A DNA stretch of 64,000 nucleotides from contig JAFYQK010000001.1 of the NCBI GenBank assembly GCA_017547165.1, forward strand, positions 315,569 to 379,568. The letters run 5' to 3'. The notes under the pieces were generated by a model. It was not told where the DNA came from. It searched no databases and worked only from the letters and a program-made list of their open reading frames with translations. Below are positions 53,170 through 61,783 of this stretch, one piece after another. Positions within the stretch are counted from its first letter, which is position 1. The number at the start of each line of letters is the position of its first letter. Source of the DNA: Bacteroidaceae bacterium (GTDB lineage: Bacteria; Bacteroidota; Bacteroidia; Bacteroidales; Bacteroidaceae). The position numbers and the translations under genes are program-made.

Positions 53170-53538
53170 TTAGGCCCATTCTGTTCTGTATGGACACAGA
53201 GTATGGCTCTGTGCAAACAGCTCAAACAGGCGGTATGTGTCGTCGCTCGTGTTGGGCAGCCCCAGGTAGTGGCGCTCTATCTTCTCGTGCATCTGTGTGC
53301 CCAGGTTGCGAGCCTCCTCGTCCTTGCGTGCCCACATGTCCTTTACCTGCTGAGGTGTCATGCCCATTGATGGAGCCTTCTTGGCTGCCCAGTAGTCGGC
53401 ATCGAATTGCTCGAAATACTCGTTTATCAGTGTGGTAACGGACTTGAACACCTGTCCGTTGCAGGTGTATGTGTGCGTTTCGGGTTCGAACTTCAGCAAT
53501 GCGTCTCTATGGTGTCTGTGTTCTTCGTTGTAACTCAT
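53170..53538 (-). pseudogene. Truncated PD-(D/E)XK nuclease family gene
   Basis: 122 residues from MSYNEEHRHH. The pattern FEPETHTYTCNGQVFKSVTTLINEYFEQFDADYWAAKKA, then LGTQMHEKIERHYLG matches the N-terminal half of Bacteroidetes PD-(D/E)XK exonuclease-like proteins (relatives of AddB/Cas4), where the His of GTxxHExIE helps bind metal. In the family the YRTEW segment near the end leads into the strand with the catalytic Asp and then ExK; here a stop follows after one residue. The active site is therefore missing. It could be a relic or a short binding protein. Sits between a promoter element and alkaline phosphatase. Confidence 0.65.
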
Positions 53539-53590
53539 GGTAAGGGGTATGTTAGTATGTTTTAGTCGCTTTTTATCGCCATTCAACCGA

Positions 53591-53598
53591 CAAAGATA
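53591..53598 (-). promoter_or_regulatory. Probable -7 element for the nuclease remnant and alkaline phosphatase
   Basis: TATCTTTG on the minus strand; start near 53584 places the longer possible ATG (53586) outside the transcript and supports the ATG at 53538. The upstream box is not clear. Confidence 0.55.
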
Positions 53599-54123
53599 CT
53601 AAAAAACTGCCTTTTTTGTGAAATCCTCGCCATGTTTCTTTTGCTTGCCGGCGGAAAAACGCACACATGCACAAACCGCTGTACTCCTCAAAAGCAAGAT
53701 GTTTGTGGTAGTTGTTTGTGAAGGTAGGGAGAACGAGAAAGGCACTGTTTCTGTACCAATCGGAGGTACTGGCAATGGTACTCAGTAAGTATGCTATCTC
53801 GTGTGTGTGCTACGTGTGGCACATACAATTAACTGTCTGTAATGACACCTTTTGGTAAGGATTTACAAGTATTGTCTCACTTATTCGTACTCTGACCTGT
53901 CGGTCTAAGGTACTCACGTTGACCTACGGTCTTCCTCCTCCTTGCAAGGCATAGCATGCAAGCATTTTCTTCTCTTGTTTGACATTAGTTGACTTTGCTA
54001 TCGCTCGGTATAGTCTAAGCAAGCTTAACTCTGCTCTCGCTTAGTCGTAAAGTTCGCACATCAGTTCGGGAACTAAATGTGCGCTTTTCTAATAAAAAAT
54101 GGCATAATATCAATTAAAATTCT
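53599..54123. other. Gene-free spacer with one copy of the tandem-repeat element
   Basis: About 525 bases without a credible gene. At 53877-53940 lies a sequence that matches the 87-bp repeat at 4436 over its first 40 bases (CTCACTTATTCGTA, CTCTGA, TCTAAGGTACTCACG). After it come imperfect repeats of GACCTACGGTC and CTCTCGCTTAGTCG type. Confidence 0.6.
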
Positions 54124-54131
54124 TACCTTTG

Positions 54132-54481
54132 CTTTCGTCTCACGCCGATTGCGCCCTTTAAGGACGCGGGTGGGCAGTGGGACAAGACATATATAAAGGC
54201 GTTTACTACGCTTTGGTTTTGACGTTCTGAAACTTCGCAACTTTCAAATTGTCTGTCAAAAACAAAGCAACGTAGATGTCCCGTGGGTATGTTATATACA
54301 TGCCTCACTTGCCGTATAGCCATTGGTGTATCATCTCGCCAGTGTGCATAGTGTGGTATTTGTGATGGTCATATATACACATATCGGCGTGGGGCTTCGG
54401 CGTTGCTCGTTTCGACAGACAAGGCAATGCGAAGGCCTCAGAACGTGAAGCGAGCGACAGTGCAGGGCTTCACGCTTTTTT
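54132..54481 (+). ncRNA. Candidate structured non-coding RNA of about 345 bases
   Basis: Bounded by a TACCTTTG promoter element (54124-54131) and an intrinsic terminator (54444-54481). Inside are several stems: hairpin GCG-C-CCT / AGG-A-CGC (54150-54166), a long bulged stem with GGGACA (54179) pairing TGTCCC (54277), CTACG with CGTAG, and CTTTGGTTTTGAC (54211) with GTCAAAAACAAAG (54255); GGTATGT / ACATGCC around 54286-54304; and GGGCTTCGGCGTTGC (54392) with GCAATGCGAAGGCC (54424). Neither strand has a convincing protein; the 66-codon frame on the minus strand crosses the stems. It lacks the landmark sequences of tmRNA, RNase P RNA and SRP RNA. It lies just before the helicase/methylase genes. 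Confidence 0.6.
54444..54481 (+). terminator. Terminator of the candidate RNA
   Basis: CGTGAAGC (54444-54451) pairs with GCTTCACG (54467-54474), followed by CTTTTTT. Confidence 0.8.
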
Positions 54482-54485
54482 ATGT

Positions 54486-54565
54486 CTTCAAGTTAACGTG
54501 AAGAACACACACACATAGTGGTCATTCGTAGCCCTTGACCCTGACATAAGGACAAAGGGGCTATG
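54486..54565 (+). promoter_or_regulatory. Palindrome and start-codon hairpin before the PLD-helicase gene
   Basis: CTTCAAGTTAACGTGAAG (54486-54503) is an imperfect 18-bp palindrome that could be an operator. At 54529-54563 TAGCCCTTGACCC can pair with GGACAAAGGGGCTA, covering the ribosome site AAAGGGG and the first base of the ATG. This may limit translation; no promoter consensus for the gene is obvious. Confidence 0.45.
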
Positions 54566-57500
54566 AGCACCAAGTTTTTTAATAATGCTCCTGGCAATAC
54601 GCTTTTTGATAAGTTGAAGGGTATTGCTTCGGATATGACAACATTTGACCGTTTCTTGGCCGTTGTTGGTTTCTTCCGTTCTTCTGGCTATTTCAAGTTG
54701 CGCAAGGAACTGGGGGATATCTCTGAAATCAAGATACTGGTTGGTATCAACATAGATGACATATTCCGCAAGCACAACAAGGCTTTGCTTATGCTTGCCG
54801 ATGCCGAGAAGGCAAAGGAAGTTTATCAGGAAGGTTTCAAGGAAGATGTAATAAATGCCCAGTATTCTTCGGAGGTAGAACAGGGCATATTGCAGATGTG
54901 CGAAGACTTTGCTTCTGGACGTCTGCAGATGCGTATTCATGCTACTAAAAATCTGCATGCCAAGTTCTATCTATGTCTGCCAGAGACCCATAGCGAACAT
55001 AGCGATGGATGGGTTATAATGGGTTCATCAAATATATCAGATTCTGGCTTAGGTATAAAACAGCCTCCGCAGTACGAACTTAATGTGGCTATGAAGGACT
55101 ATGATGAGGTGAAGTATTGCTCGGATGAGTTCTGGACCTTGTGGAACGAGGCTGTTCCTCTCACGGCCGATGATATAGACAAATGCAGAAAGAATACATA
55201 TCTGGGTTATCAGCCAACGCCCTATGAACTTTACATAAAGGTGTTGATTGATACCTTCGGGGAGCAGGTGGAGGACGACTTCTCTCTCCAGTTGCCCGCA
55301 GGTGTCAAGGAACTGAAGTACCAAAAGGATGCTGTCATTCAGGGCTATCAGATGCTGATGCAGCACAATGGCCTCTTCCTGGCCGATGTTGTGGGTTTGG
55401 GAAAGACTATGATTGCCACCATGATAGCCAAACGTTTTGTTGAGGCAAATGGTAAGAATACTAACATACTTGTTGTCTACCCTCCTGCACTTGAAGATAA
55501 CTGGAAGAATACGTTTGCTCTATTCGAGATAGACAAGAAGGCCCAGTTTGTTACTAATGGCAGCCTTTCCAAAATTCTTGATGGCAAAGACAACTACAAG
55601 GAAAAAGAAGAGTTCGACTTGATAATCGTAGACGAGGCTCATGGCTTTCGTAGCGACAGTTCGGGCAAGTATGACGAACTGCAAAGGATATGCAAGTCGC
55701 CATGCTCCAATATTGGCTGGCTCAGGAGTACGCAGAAGAAGGTCATGCTTCTTTCTGCTACACCGTTAAACAACCGTCCGGATGATTTGCAGAACCAATT
55801 GTTGCTCTTCCAGAATAGTCAGAGCTGTACTATAGACGGCGTTCCCAACCTCAAGGCCTTCTTCTCCGAGCACATTTTGGAGTATAAGCGCTTGATGCGC
55901 GAGCGTGACCAGCGTGATGTTACCTCCGAAGTGGACAGAATATATGAGCAGATACGCAATAAGGTCATAGACAAGGTTACTGTCCGTCGTACACGCAACA
56001 ATATCCTAAACGACCCTGACTATAGTGCAGACATAAAATCGCAGAACATAGTATTCCCCAACATCCTGCCTCCTAATGAATTGGAATATCGCATGGATTC
56101 CGATACGAGCAAGCGTTTCTATGAAGCATTGAAACAGCTCACCGATGGCAAGTCGGAAGAGAACCCCAGAGGCAAGGGACTCACGTATGCCCGCTATCGT
56201 GCCGTTGAGTTCTTGAAACCAGAGTATCGCAACAGATACAGAAATGCTGTACACATTGGCCAGACCTTGGCCGGTATCTATCGTGTGCACATGGTGAAAC
56301 GATTGGAGAGCAGTTTCTATGCCTTCAAGAAATCGCTCCACACGCTTCTTCGTATCACCAACGATATGATTAAGATGTTCGAGGAGGATAAAGTTATTAT
56401 CGCACCCGACCTGAAAGTCAAGGACCTGCAGGCAAAGAACATGGAACTGGATGAGATTATCGAGTATGCAATTGCTAAAGGATATGCTGCCGAAGATATA
56501 CTCTTTCCTGCCGATGCCTTTAGCCCTGAGTTTGTTGAAATGCTTCATCATGACCGTGCTATATTAAAACGCCTCAATGCTGATTGGGAGCAGGAGCATG
56601 ATGACCCTAAATTTGACAAGTTCAAAGAGAATCTTCGGCATAAGTTCTTTGACAAGGAGATAAACCCATCTGGCAAACTGGTTCTCTTCTCCGAGAGCGT
56701 GGACACACTTGACTATCTCTACGATAGATTGACAAACGAGATAGGGCGTACTGATGTCCTGATGGTGACTGCCTCCAATCGTAACAGATTGGCACAGACA
56801 ATCAGGGAGAATTTCGATGCCAATTACAAGAGCGATTCAATGGAGTACAACATCATCATTACCTCCGATGTCCTGGCTGAGGGTGTGAACCTTCATCGCT
56901 CTAATGTGATAGTCAACTACGATTCTCCGTGGAATGCCACCCGACTGATGCAACGTATCGGCCGTGTAAACCGCATAGGTTCCGTTGCACCTAATATCTA
57001 CAACTATATGTTCTATCCCTCGCAACAGGGAGACAAGGAGATACAGCTATACAAGAATGCGCTTGTCAAGTTGCAAGGTTTCCACTCTGCATTCGGTGAA
57101 GATGCACAGATATATTCAAAGGAGGAGATTGTAAAGGAGTTCCAAATGTTCGACAGCAATGTGAGGGATATCATTGACAAGAAAATAACCCTTTTGCGCG
57201 AGGTGCGTGAACTTTATCAAAACAATCGCGAGTTGTATCATAAGATAAAGTCGCTTCCAATGAAAAGCCGTGTAATGCGCAATACTGGCAAGCATAGTGG
57301 CAAGTCGGTAATATTTGTATCTTCCAATGTAAAGACAGAATTTTACTTAGCTACCCCTACGGGTATTGAGGTGGTTGACTTTCTTACAGCAGTAAAATAT
57401 CTAAAGGCCAAGCCCGAGGAACTGCCGGCTCCATTCACGGACAATGCACAGCATTATAAACACGTCAATAGCGCCTTGGAGAAATACACCACGGAGTTTG

Positions 57501-57856
57501 TTGAGGCGGCAGACACTTCATCTGTCAACCGTACCGATATCGACAAGACTTCATTAGAGGCCAACAAGTTTCTGCGCACCGTCAAGCAGATAACCACCGA
57601 TAACGTACTTAAAAGACAATGCGATGTTCTGATTGGATATATCAATGAGGGCATCTATGCCCAACTGCCTCGTGAACTGAAACTACAGTCGCGCTTGTAT
57701 AAAAATGACCGTGCAAAGATGAAGCAGCACGAGTATATCCTGCAAAATAAAATCTCGGATTTGCTTGGCGAATATCAGACTATGAACAAGGAGCAACGCC
57801 ACGATGCCCAAGATATTTCCGATCCTCAAATTATAATCTCTGAATCCTTCATTTAA
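54563..57856 (+). CDS. PLD-nuclease / SNF2-type helicase fusion, restriction component
   Basis: 1097 residues. N-terminal phospholipase-D-like nuclease domain (about 1-200) with HAK (132-134) and GSSN (154-157), one HxK...N motif set as in PLD nucleases that act as dimers. A superfamily 2 helicase follows: motif I DVVGLGKT (275-282), DEAH (357-360), motif III LLSATPLNN, an insertion, and motif VI RLMQRIGRVNRIGS, near residue 800. C-terminal helical part of about 280 residues. Known restriction systems such as NgoAVII and CglI combine a PLD nuclease with a helicase as separate proteins; here they are one chain. Next gene (12-base gap) is an adenine methyltransferase, so the pair is probably an ATP-dependent restriction-modification system. 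Confidence 0.9.
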   Translation: MSTKFFNNAPGNTLFDKLKGIASDMTTFDRFLAVVGFFRSSGYFKLRKELGDISEIKILVGINIDDIFRKHNKALLMLADAEKAKEVYQEGFKEDVINAQYSSEVEQGILQMCEDFASGRLQMRIHATKNLHAKFYLCLPETHSEHSDGWVIMGSSNISDSGLGIKQPPQYELNVAMKDYDEVKYCSDEFWTLWNEAVPLTADDIDKCRKNTYLGYQPTPYELYIKVLIDTFGEQVEDDFSLQLPAGVKELKYQKDAVIQGYQMLMQHNGLFLADVVGLGKTMIATMIAKRFVEANGKNTNILVVYPPALEDNWKNTFALFEIDKKAQFVTNGSLSKILDGKDNYKEKEEFDLIIVDEAHGFRSDSSGKYDELQRICKSPCSNIGWLRSTQKKVMLLSATPLNNRPDDLQNQLLLFQNSQSCTIDGVPNLKAFFSEHILEYKRLMRERDQRDVTSEVDRIYEQIRNKVIDKVTVRRTRNNILNDPDYSADIKSQNIVFPNILPPNELEYRMDSDTSKRFYEALKQLTDGKSEENPRGKGLTYARYRAVEFLKPEYRNRYRNAVHIGQTLAGIYRVHMVKRLESSFYAFKKSLHTLLRITNDMIKMFEEDKVIIAPDLKVKDLQAKNMELDEIIEYAIAKGYAAEDILFPADAFSPEFVEMLHHDRAILKRLNADWEQEHDDPKFDKFKENLRHKFFDKEINPSGKLVLFSESVDTLDYLYDRLTNEIGRTDVLMVTASNRNRLAQTIRENFDANYKSDSMEYNIIITSDVLAEGVNLHRSNVIVNYDSPWNATRLMQRIGRVNRIGSVAPNIYNYMFYPSQQGDKEIQLYKNALVKLQGFHSAFGEDAQIYSKEEIVKEFQMFDSNVRDIIDKKITLLREVRELYQNNRELYHKIKSLPMKSRVMRNTGKHSGKSVIFVSSNVKTEFYLATPTGIEVVDFLTAVKYLKAKPEELPAPFTDNAQHYKHVNSALEKYTTEFVEAADTSSVNRTDIDKTSLEANKFLRTVKQITTDNVLKRQCDVLIGYINEGIYAQLPRELKLQSRLYKNDRAKMKQHEYILQNKISDLLGEYQTMNKEQRHDAQDISDPQIIISESFI

Positions 57857-57868
57857 CCTTATATTGCT

Positions 57869-60800
57869 ATGGTAGGCACATATTCACCCGATAGTTTGAG
57901 AAACCTGTTCCAGTCATCATTCAATTTGGCACAGTGGTATAGTTTTCTGCAGTATTTCTTTAATGCAAGCGAGTTAAAGGAGAGACCGGAGAGACTTAAT
58001 GAAAATACATATGAGGAGGGTTTCTATCTGGGAAGCATTGATACAACAGATAGTTACCGCATAGGTTTGTTTCATTACAGGATAAAAACAGGTTCTGTTG
58101 CCAACAAGCGTGTAGGGCTACGCAATCTGGTAAGGCCATTCCTTAAATACCAGTTTGATGCAGCATTAGTGGTGTTTGATAGTGGTGACCATTGGCGCTT
58201 GTCGTTTATTTGTGATATCAAGGAAGAGGCTACATCGCCAAAACGATATACCTATGTGTTTGGTTGCCCAGATTTGTTGTACAGAACACCTATCGAGCGT
58301 TTCAACATCCTGATGAAGAAAGGTATTTCATTTGAGAACCTTAAAACAGCCTTCTCCGTTGAAGCCCTTTCCGATGAGTTCTTCGATAAGTATCGTGAGC
58401 AGTATGCCGATTTTATCCAATATATTACAGGAAAGCGCATCGTCAAGGTAGGCAGCAAGTGGGAAGAGAAGGTGCTTTGCAAACCCAATGCCGCTTTAAT
58501 GCTGACATTTGACCATGACGAAAAGAAAATCCGCGACTATATCAAGAAGATGATGGGACGAATCACGTTCATGCACTTCTTGCAACGCAAGGGATGGATG
58601 TGTGGCGACCTCAACTATATGCAGAACATGTTCAAGAAGTCTGCATACCAGAATGACTATCTTGACTCTGTACTCGAACCGTTGTTCTTTGGTATATTGA
58701 ACACCAAACCTGCCGAGCGTGAGACATTATTTACTAAATACAATTGGGATAAATCACTGCTTAAAGAATGGAAGGATATTCCATATCTTAATGGCGGTTT
58801 GTTTGAGCGTGATGCGGAAGACGAACCAGAAAGCCGTTTCCCTGCCGAATATTTCAAACGCCTGTTCCAATTCTTCAGCGAATACAACTTTACCATTGAC
58901 GAGAACGACCCCAACGATGCCGAAGTGGGTGTCGATCCAGAAATGTTAGGTAAAATCTTTGAGAACCTGCTTGAAGACAACAAGGACAAAGGTGCCTTCT
59001 ACACTCCCAAAGAGATTGTGCGCTATATGTGCCAGGAATCACTTATCGCCTATCTTGAAACCAATACAAGCATTGCAAAGGATAAGATTCGCCAGTTCGT
59101 ACTTTCTCCAGAAGAGGGTGTTGCAGATATTCCAGAGAATAAGAAACCTAAACTGCTCGCTGCACTTGAAGAGGTTAAGATTTGTGACCCAGCTATTGGC
59201 TCGGGAGCATTCCCTATGGGGTTGCTTAATGAACTTTTACATTGTCGTGAGGTGTTGAGTGGAGAACATTACGACCGAGCTGAAATCAAGAAAAGCATTA
59301 TCCAGAACAATATCTATTGTGTGGATATTGAGAAAGGTGCTGTTGATATTGCCCGTCTGCGTTTCTGGCTCTCTATCGTAGTTGATGAGGAAACACCATC
59401 ACCACTGCCCAATCTTGACTATAAGATTATGCAAGGCAACTCGCTAATTGAGAGTTTTATGGGAGTGGACTTGAGCAAACTGACATACGAAAAGCAGCAC
59501 AAGAAGGATAAAGGCGAAATTTTGCTTTTTGATGATGAAAAGAACCGTCAGCAAAAACTTGTCTCACAGTTACTATCTTCTTATTATTCTTGTTCCGACC
59601 ATGACAAGAAGATTAGACTGAGAGCGGAAATTGCAGAAACCATCAACAAGCAATTAGAGGCACAAGGATACAACCCTTCAATCCTTCGTGAACTTAAAAA
59701 CATCGACCCATCTGAGAATAACAAATTCTTCCTTTGGCACACTTGGTTCAGCGATGTGTTCAACAGAGACGATAAAGAGGGTTTTGATATTGTGATTGGC
59801 AATCCGCCGTATATAGGCGAAAAAGGACATAAAGAGATATTTCAATCTGTAAAAGCAGATATTCATCTTGGCCAATACTACTTAGGCAAAATGGATTATT
59901 TTTATTTCTTCTTCCATTTAGCATTCAACATGTTATCCCCAAACGGTGTAGCGACATTTATTACAACAAACTATTATCCAACAGCATTAGGAGCAAGAAG
60001 ACTTCGAGCAGATATTAAGGATAGAATGAACATTAAAACCTTGTTTAATCTTGGAGAACTGCGTCTTTTTGAGAATGCCCCGGGACAGCATAATATGATT
60101 AGTTCATTCTCTAAAAGAGGGGACTATTGTAAATGTCAAATTATAGATGTTCACAAGAACGGTTCATTAAATCCTCAGATGTTTACATCTATAATTAATC
60201 ACGATGATGAAGATACGACATACACTGAAATTGAACAAGAAGATATTTACGATGGAGAAGAGAATTATATAAGATTAACTCTTCAAAAAAACACAGATAA
60301 TCCACTTGTTTCTATAATTAATAAAATGGGAAAAAACAATGAAGCATTAGGGAATATAAGTGTAGTAAATATTGGCATGAGGACAGGTGCTGATAAAGTA
60401 TCACAATTATATATAGATAAATATCTGATTGATTTACCTAAGAATTCAGGAATATTTATTCTTACAGAAAAAGAAAAAAAAGCTTTAAATTTAAATGAAA
60501 CGGAATTAGATTTACTTTTACCATGGTTTAAAAATTCAGATATTCAAAAATACACTTCAAAGCAAAAAAATGAACTATGGCTAATAGATTTATCATATCC
60601 TGCTCATGAAAATTTAGACCAAGCAAAATACCCTAATATATACAAGCATATCTTACAATATCGCTCAATATTAGAAGGTAGACGTTCTAATGATAATGGA
60701 TTGCAAGCAGTACTACAGAAGGGATATTGGTGGGCATTTACGATGAGACAATTAGATTTTGGCGGTGAAAAGATAGTTGCTCCACAACGTTCAAAATTTA

Positions 60801-61180
60801 ATTGCTTTGGCTACAACAACATTCCGTGGTATGCAAGTATGGATGTATATTATATTACAAATCCTAATAAAGATTACTCATTAAAATATATTCTTGGACT
60901 TCTCAACTCAAAATTATACTATGTGTGGCTATACCATAAGGGAAAACGCAAAGGCGAAACTTTGGAGTTATATCAAAAGCCACTGTCTGAAATTCCGATT
61001 AAAAAGACCACATCTGATATCCAAAATTCAATTGTCAAGATAGTTGATGAGATTGTTGCTATTAAAAAGAGTAATCCAAATCACGATACATCTTCGTTAG
61101 AACGACAAATAGATGTCATCGTTTATAAGATATACGCTCTAACCGATGCCGAAATAAAAATCATCGAACAAAGCATCTAA
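57869..61180 (+). CDS. Eco57I-type N6-adenine DNA methyltransferase
   Basis: 1103 residues. N-terminal domain of unknown fold (about 1-200; RNLVRPFLKYQFDAALVVFDSG), helical part, then the gamma-class methyltransferase: GAFYTPKEIVRYM (375-387), AdoMet motif I DPAIGSGAF (440-448), VDIEKGAVDIARLRF, and catalytic motif IV NPPYIG (645-650). The C-terminal third is a target-recognition region ending in YILGLLNSKLYYVWLYHKGKRKGE...LSEIPI, as in TaqI/Eco57I enzymes. I see no clear D-ExK nuclease in the N-terminus, so cutting is likely done by the upstream PLD-helicase. From about 59800 the DNA becomes markedly A+T-richer, which fits exchange of the recognition domain. Confidence 0.92.
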   Translation: MVGTYSPDSLRNLFQSSFNLAQWYSFLQYFFNASELKERPERLNENTYEEGFYLGSIDTTDSYRIGLFHYRIKTGSVANKRVGLRNLVRPFLKYQFDAALVVFDSGDHWRLSFICDIKEEATSPKRYTYVFGCPDLLYRTPIERFNILMKKGISFENLKTAFSVEALSDEFFDKYREQYADFIQYITGKRIVKVGSKWEEKVLCKPNAALMLTFDHDEKKIRDYIKKMMGRITFMHFLQRKGWMCGDLNYMQNMFKKSAYQNDYLDSVLEPLFFGILNTKPAERETLFTKYNWDKSLLKEWKDIPYLNGGLFERDAEDEPESRFPAEYFKRLFQFFSEYNFTIDENDPNDAEVGVDPEMLGKIFENLLEDNKDKGAFYTPKEIVRYMCQESLIAYLETNTSIAKDKIRQFVLSPEEGVADIPENKKPKLLAALEEVKICDPAIGSGAFPMGLLNELLHCREVLSGEHYDRAEIKKSIIQNNIYCVDIEKGAVDIARLRFWLSIVVDEETPSPLPNLDYKIMQGNSLIESFMGVDLSKLTYEKQHKKDKGEILLFDDEKNRQQKLVSQLLSSYYSCSDHDKKIRLRAEIAETINKQLEAQGYNPSILRELKNIDPSENNKFFLWHTWFSDVFNRDDKEGFDIVIGNPPYIGEKGHKEIFQSVKADIHLGQYYLGKMDYFYFFFHLAFNMLSPNGVATFITTNYYPTALGARRLRADIKDRMNIKTLFNLGELRLFENAPGQHNMISSFSKRGDYCKCQIIDVHKNGSLNPQMFTSIINHDDEDTTYTEIEQEDIYDGEENYIRLTLQKNTDNPLVSIINKMGKNNEALGNISVVNIGMRTGADKVSQLYIDKYLIDLPKNSGIFILTEKEKKALNLNETELDLLLPWFKNSDIQKYTSKQKNELWLIDLSYPAHENLDQAKYPNIYKHILQYRSILEGRRSNDNGLQAVLQKGYWWAFTMRQLDFGGEKIVAPQRSKFNCFGYNNIPWYASMDVYYITNPNKDYSLKYILGLLNSKLYYVWLYHKGKRKGETLELYQKPLSEIPIKKTTSDIQNSIVKIVDEIVAIKKSNPNHDTSSLERQIDVIVYKIYALTDAEIKIIEQSI

Positions 61181-61222
61181 ACACGACAATAGCCTGCTGG
61201 AATGCAGGCTATTGTCGTGTTT
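61179..61222. terminator. Perfect 19-bp bidirectional terminator
   Basis: Arms 61179-61197 and 61204-61222 match exactly around a 6-base loop, with AAA/TTT at the ends. It overlaps the methyltransferase stop codon and separates it from the converging nuclease gene. Confidence 0.92.
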
Positions 61223-61230
61223 AAGTATAT

Positions 61231-61782
61231 CTAAAGAAATCTTGCAAGAGGTAGTATACCAGAACTCTCAAAAGGTATTATGTCTTTATTTTTATCTATT
61301 TGAGAGAGTTTTATGCCTGTTTTGTTAGATTTACATGGTTTGATTTTAATTTTTCGTAATACTATATTTCTGTGGTCAAAATCAAAATCACCAAAGTCTT
61401 CATGCAATCTCCTTGCTGTTTTATAAAGAAACTCTATAAAAGACTCGGATGCACGTAACTGCTTATCGGCACCAGAAGCGTCGCCGCGTTTTAGTTCAAT
61501 AAGCAAGATATATGTTTTGTTCTTATAACTAACAAGTAGAACATAATCACAGAACTTACGTAATCCTTCTGGCGAATCGTTTGTTTTGTTGAAAAAAGGA
61601 AGAAAATCCTTATCTTCTAAATCAAATCTATATAATCTTCTATTAAGTCCCCTTCTATTTCCATCATTAATGTTAACGTATTGAGCCTTGTGTGTATTCC
61701 CTTTGTTTTCTGTCATTACATCTTGAGAACTAGACAGAAACTCATCGCTTAAAATGCAACATAGCTGTTCATATTCTGTCAT
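61231..61782 (-). CDS. PD-(D/E)XK nuclease-like protein paired with ATPase
   Basis: 183 residues. The ATG at 61782 is chosen because AGGAGG lies 6 bases before it, inside the end of the ATPase gene; the ATPase stop and this ATG are one base apart (TGAtATG). Residues 75-110 give a PD-(D/E)XK pattern: D79 (FCDYVLLV), strand YILLIELKRGDA with E96 and K98, and Q108 (GADKQLR). This core occurs in restriction and repair nucleases. N-terminal part helical, with acidic residues. It is coupled to the ATPase, so the two probably work together as a two-gene effector. I know no named family for this chain. Confidence 0.72.
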   Translation of the reverse strand: MTEYEQLCCILSDEFLSSSQDVMTENKGNTHKAQYVNINDGNRRGLNRRLYRFDLEDKDFLPFFNKTNDSPEGLRKFCDYVLLVSYKNKTYILLIELKRGDASGADKQLRASESFIEFLYKTARRLHEDFGDFDFDHRNIVLRKIKIKPCKSNKTGIKLSQIDKNKDIIPFESSGILPLARFL

Positions 61783-61783
61783 A

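Noticed and set aside
54123-54323. Minus-strand 66-codon frame
   Set aside because: It crosses the stems of the candidate RNA and has no ribosome site or family pattern; more likely a frame kept open by the RNA sequence.
54132-54481. RNase P RNA, tmRNA or 6S RNA
   Set aside because: No GAAAGTCC or ACAGAA-type core of RNase P RNA and no tRNA-like ends of tmRNA; the length is above usual 6S. A lineage-specific 6S cannot be fully excluded without a covariance search.
57869-58470. Nuclease domain in the N-terminus of the methyltransferase (type IIG)
   Set aside because: No clear D...(D/E)xK pattern seen in the first 200 residues; the PLD domain in the previous gene is a better nuclease candidate.
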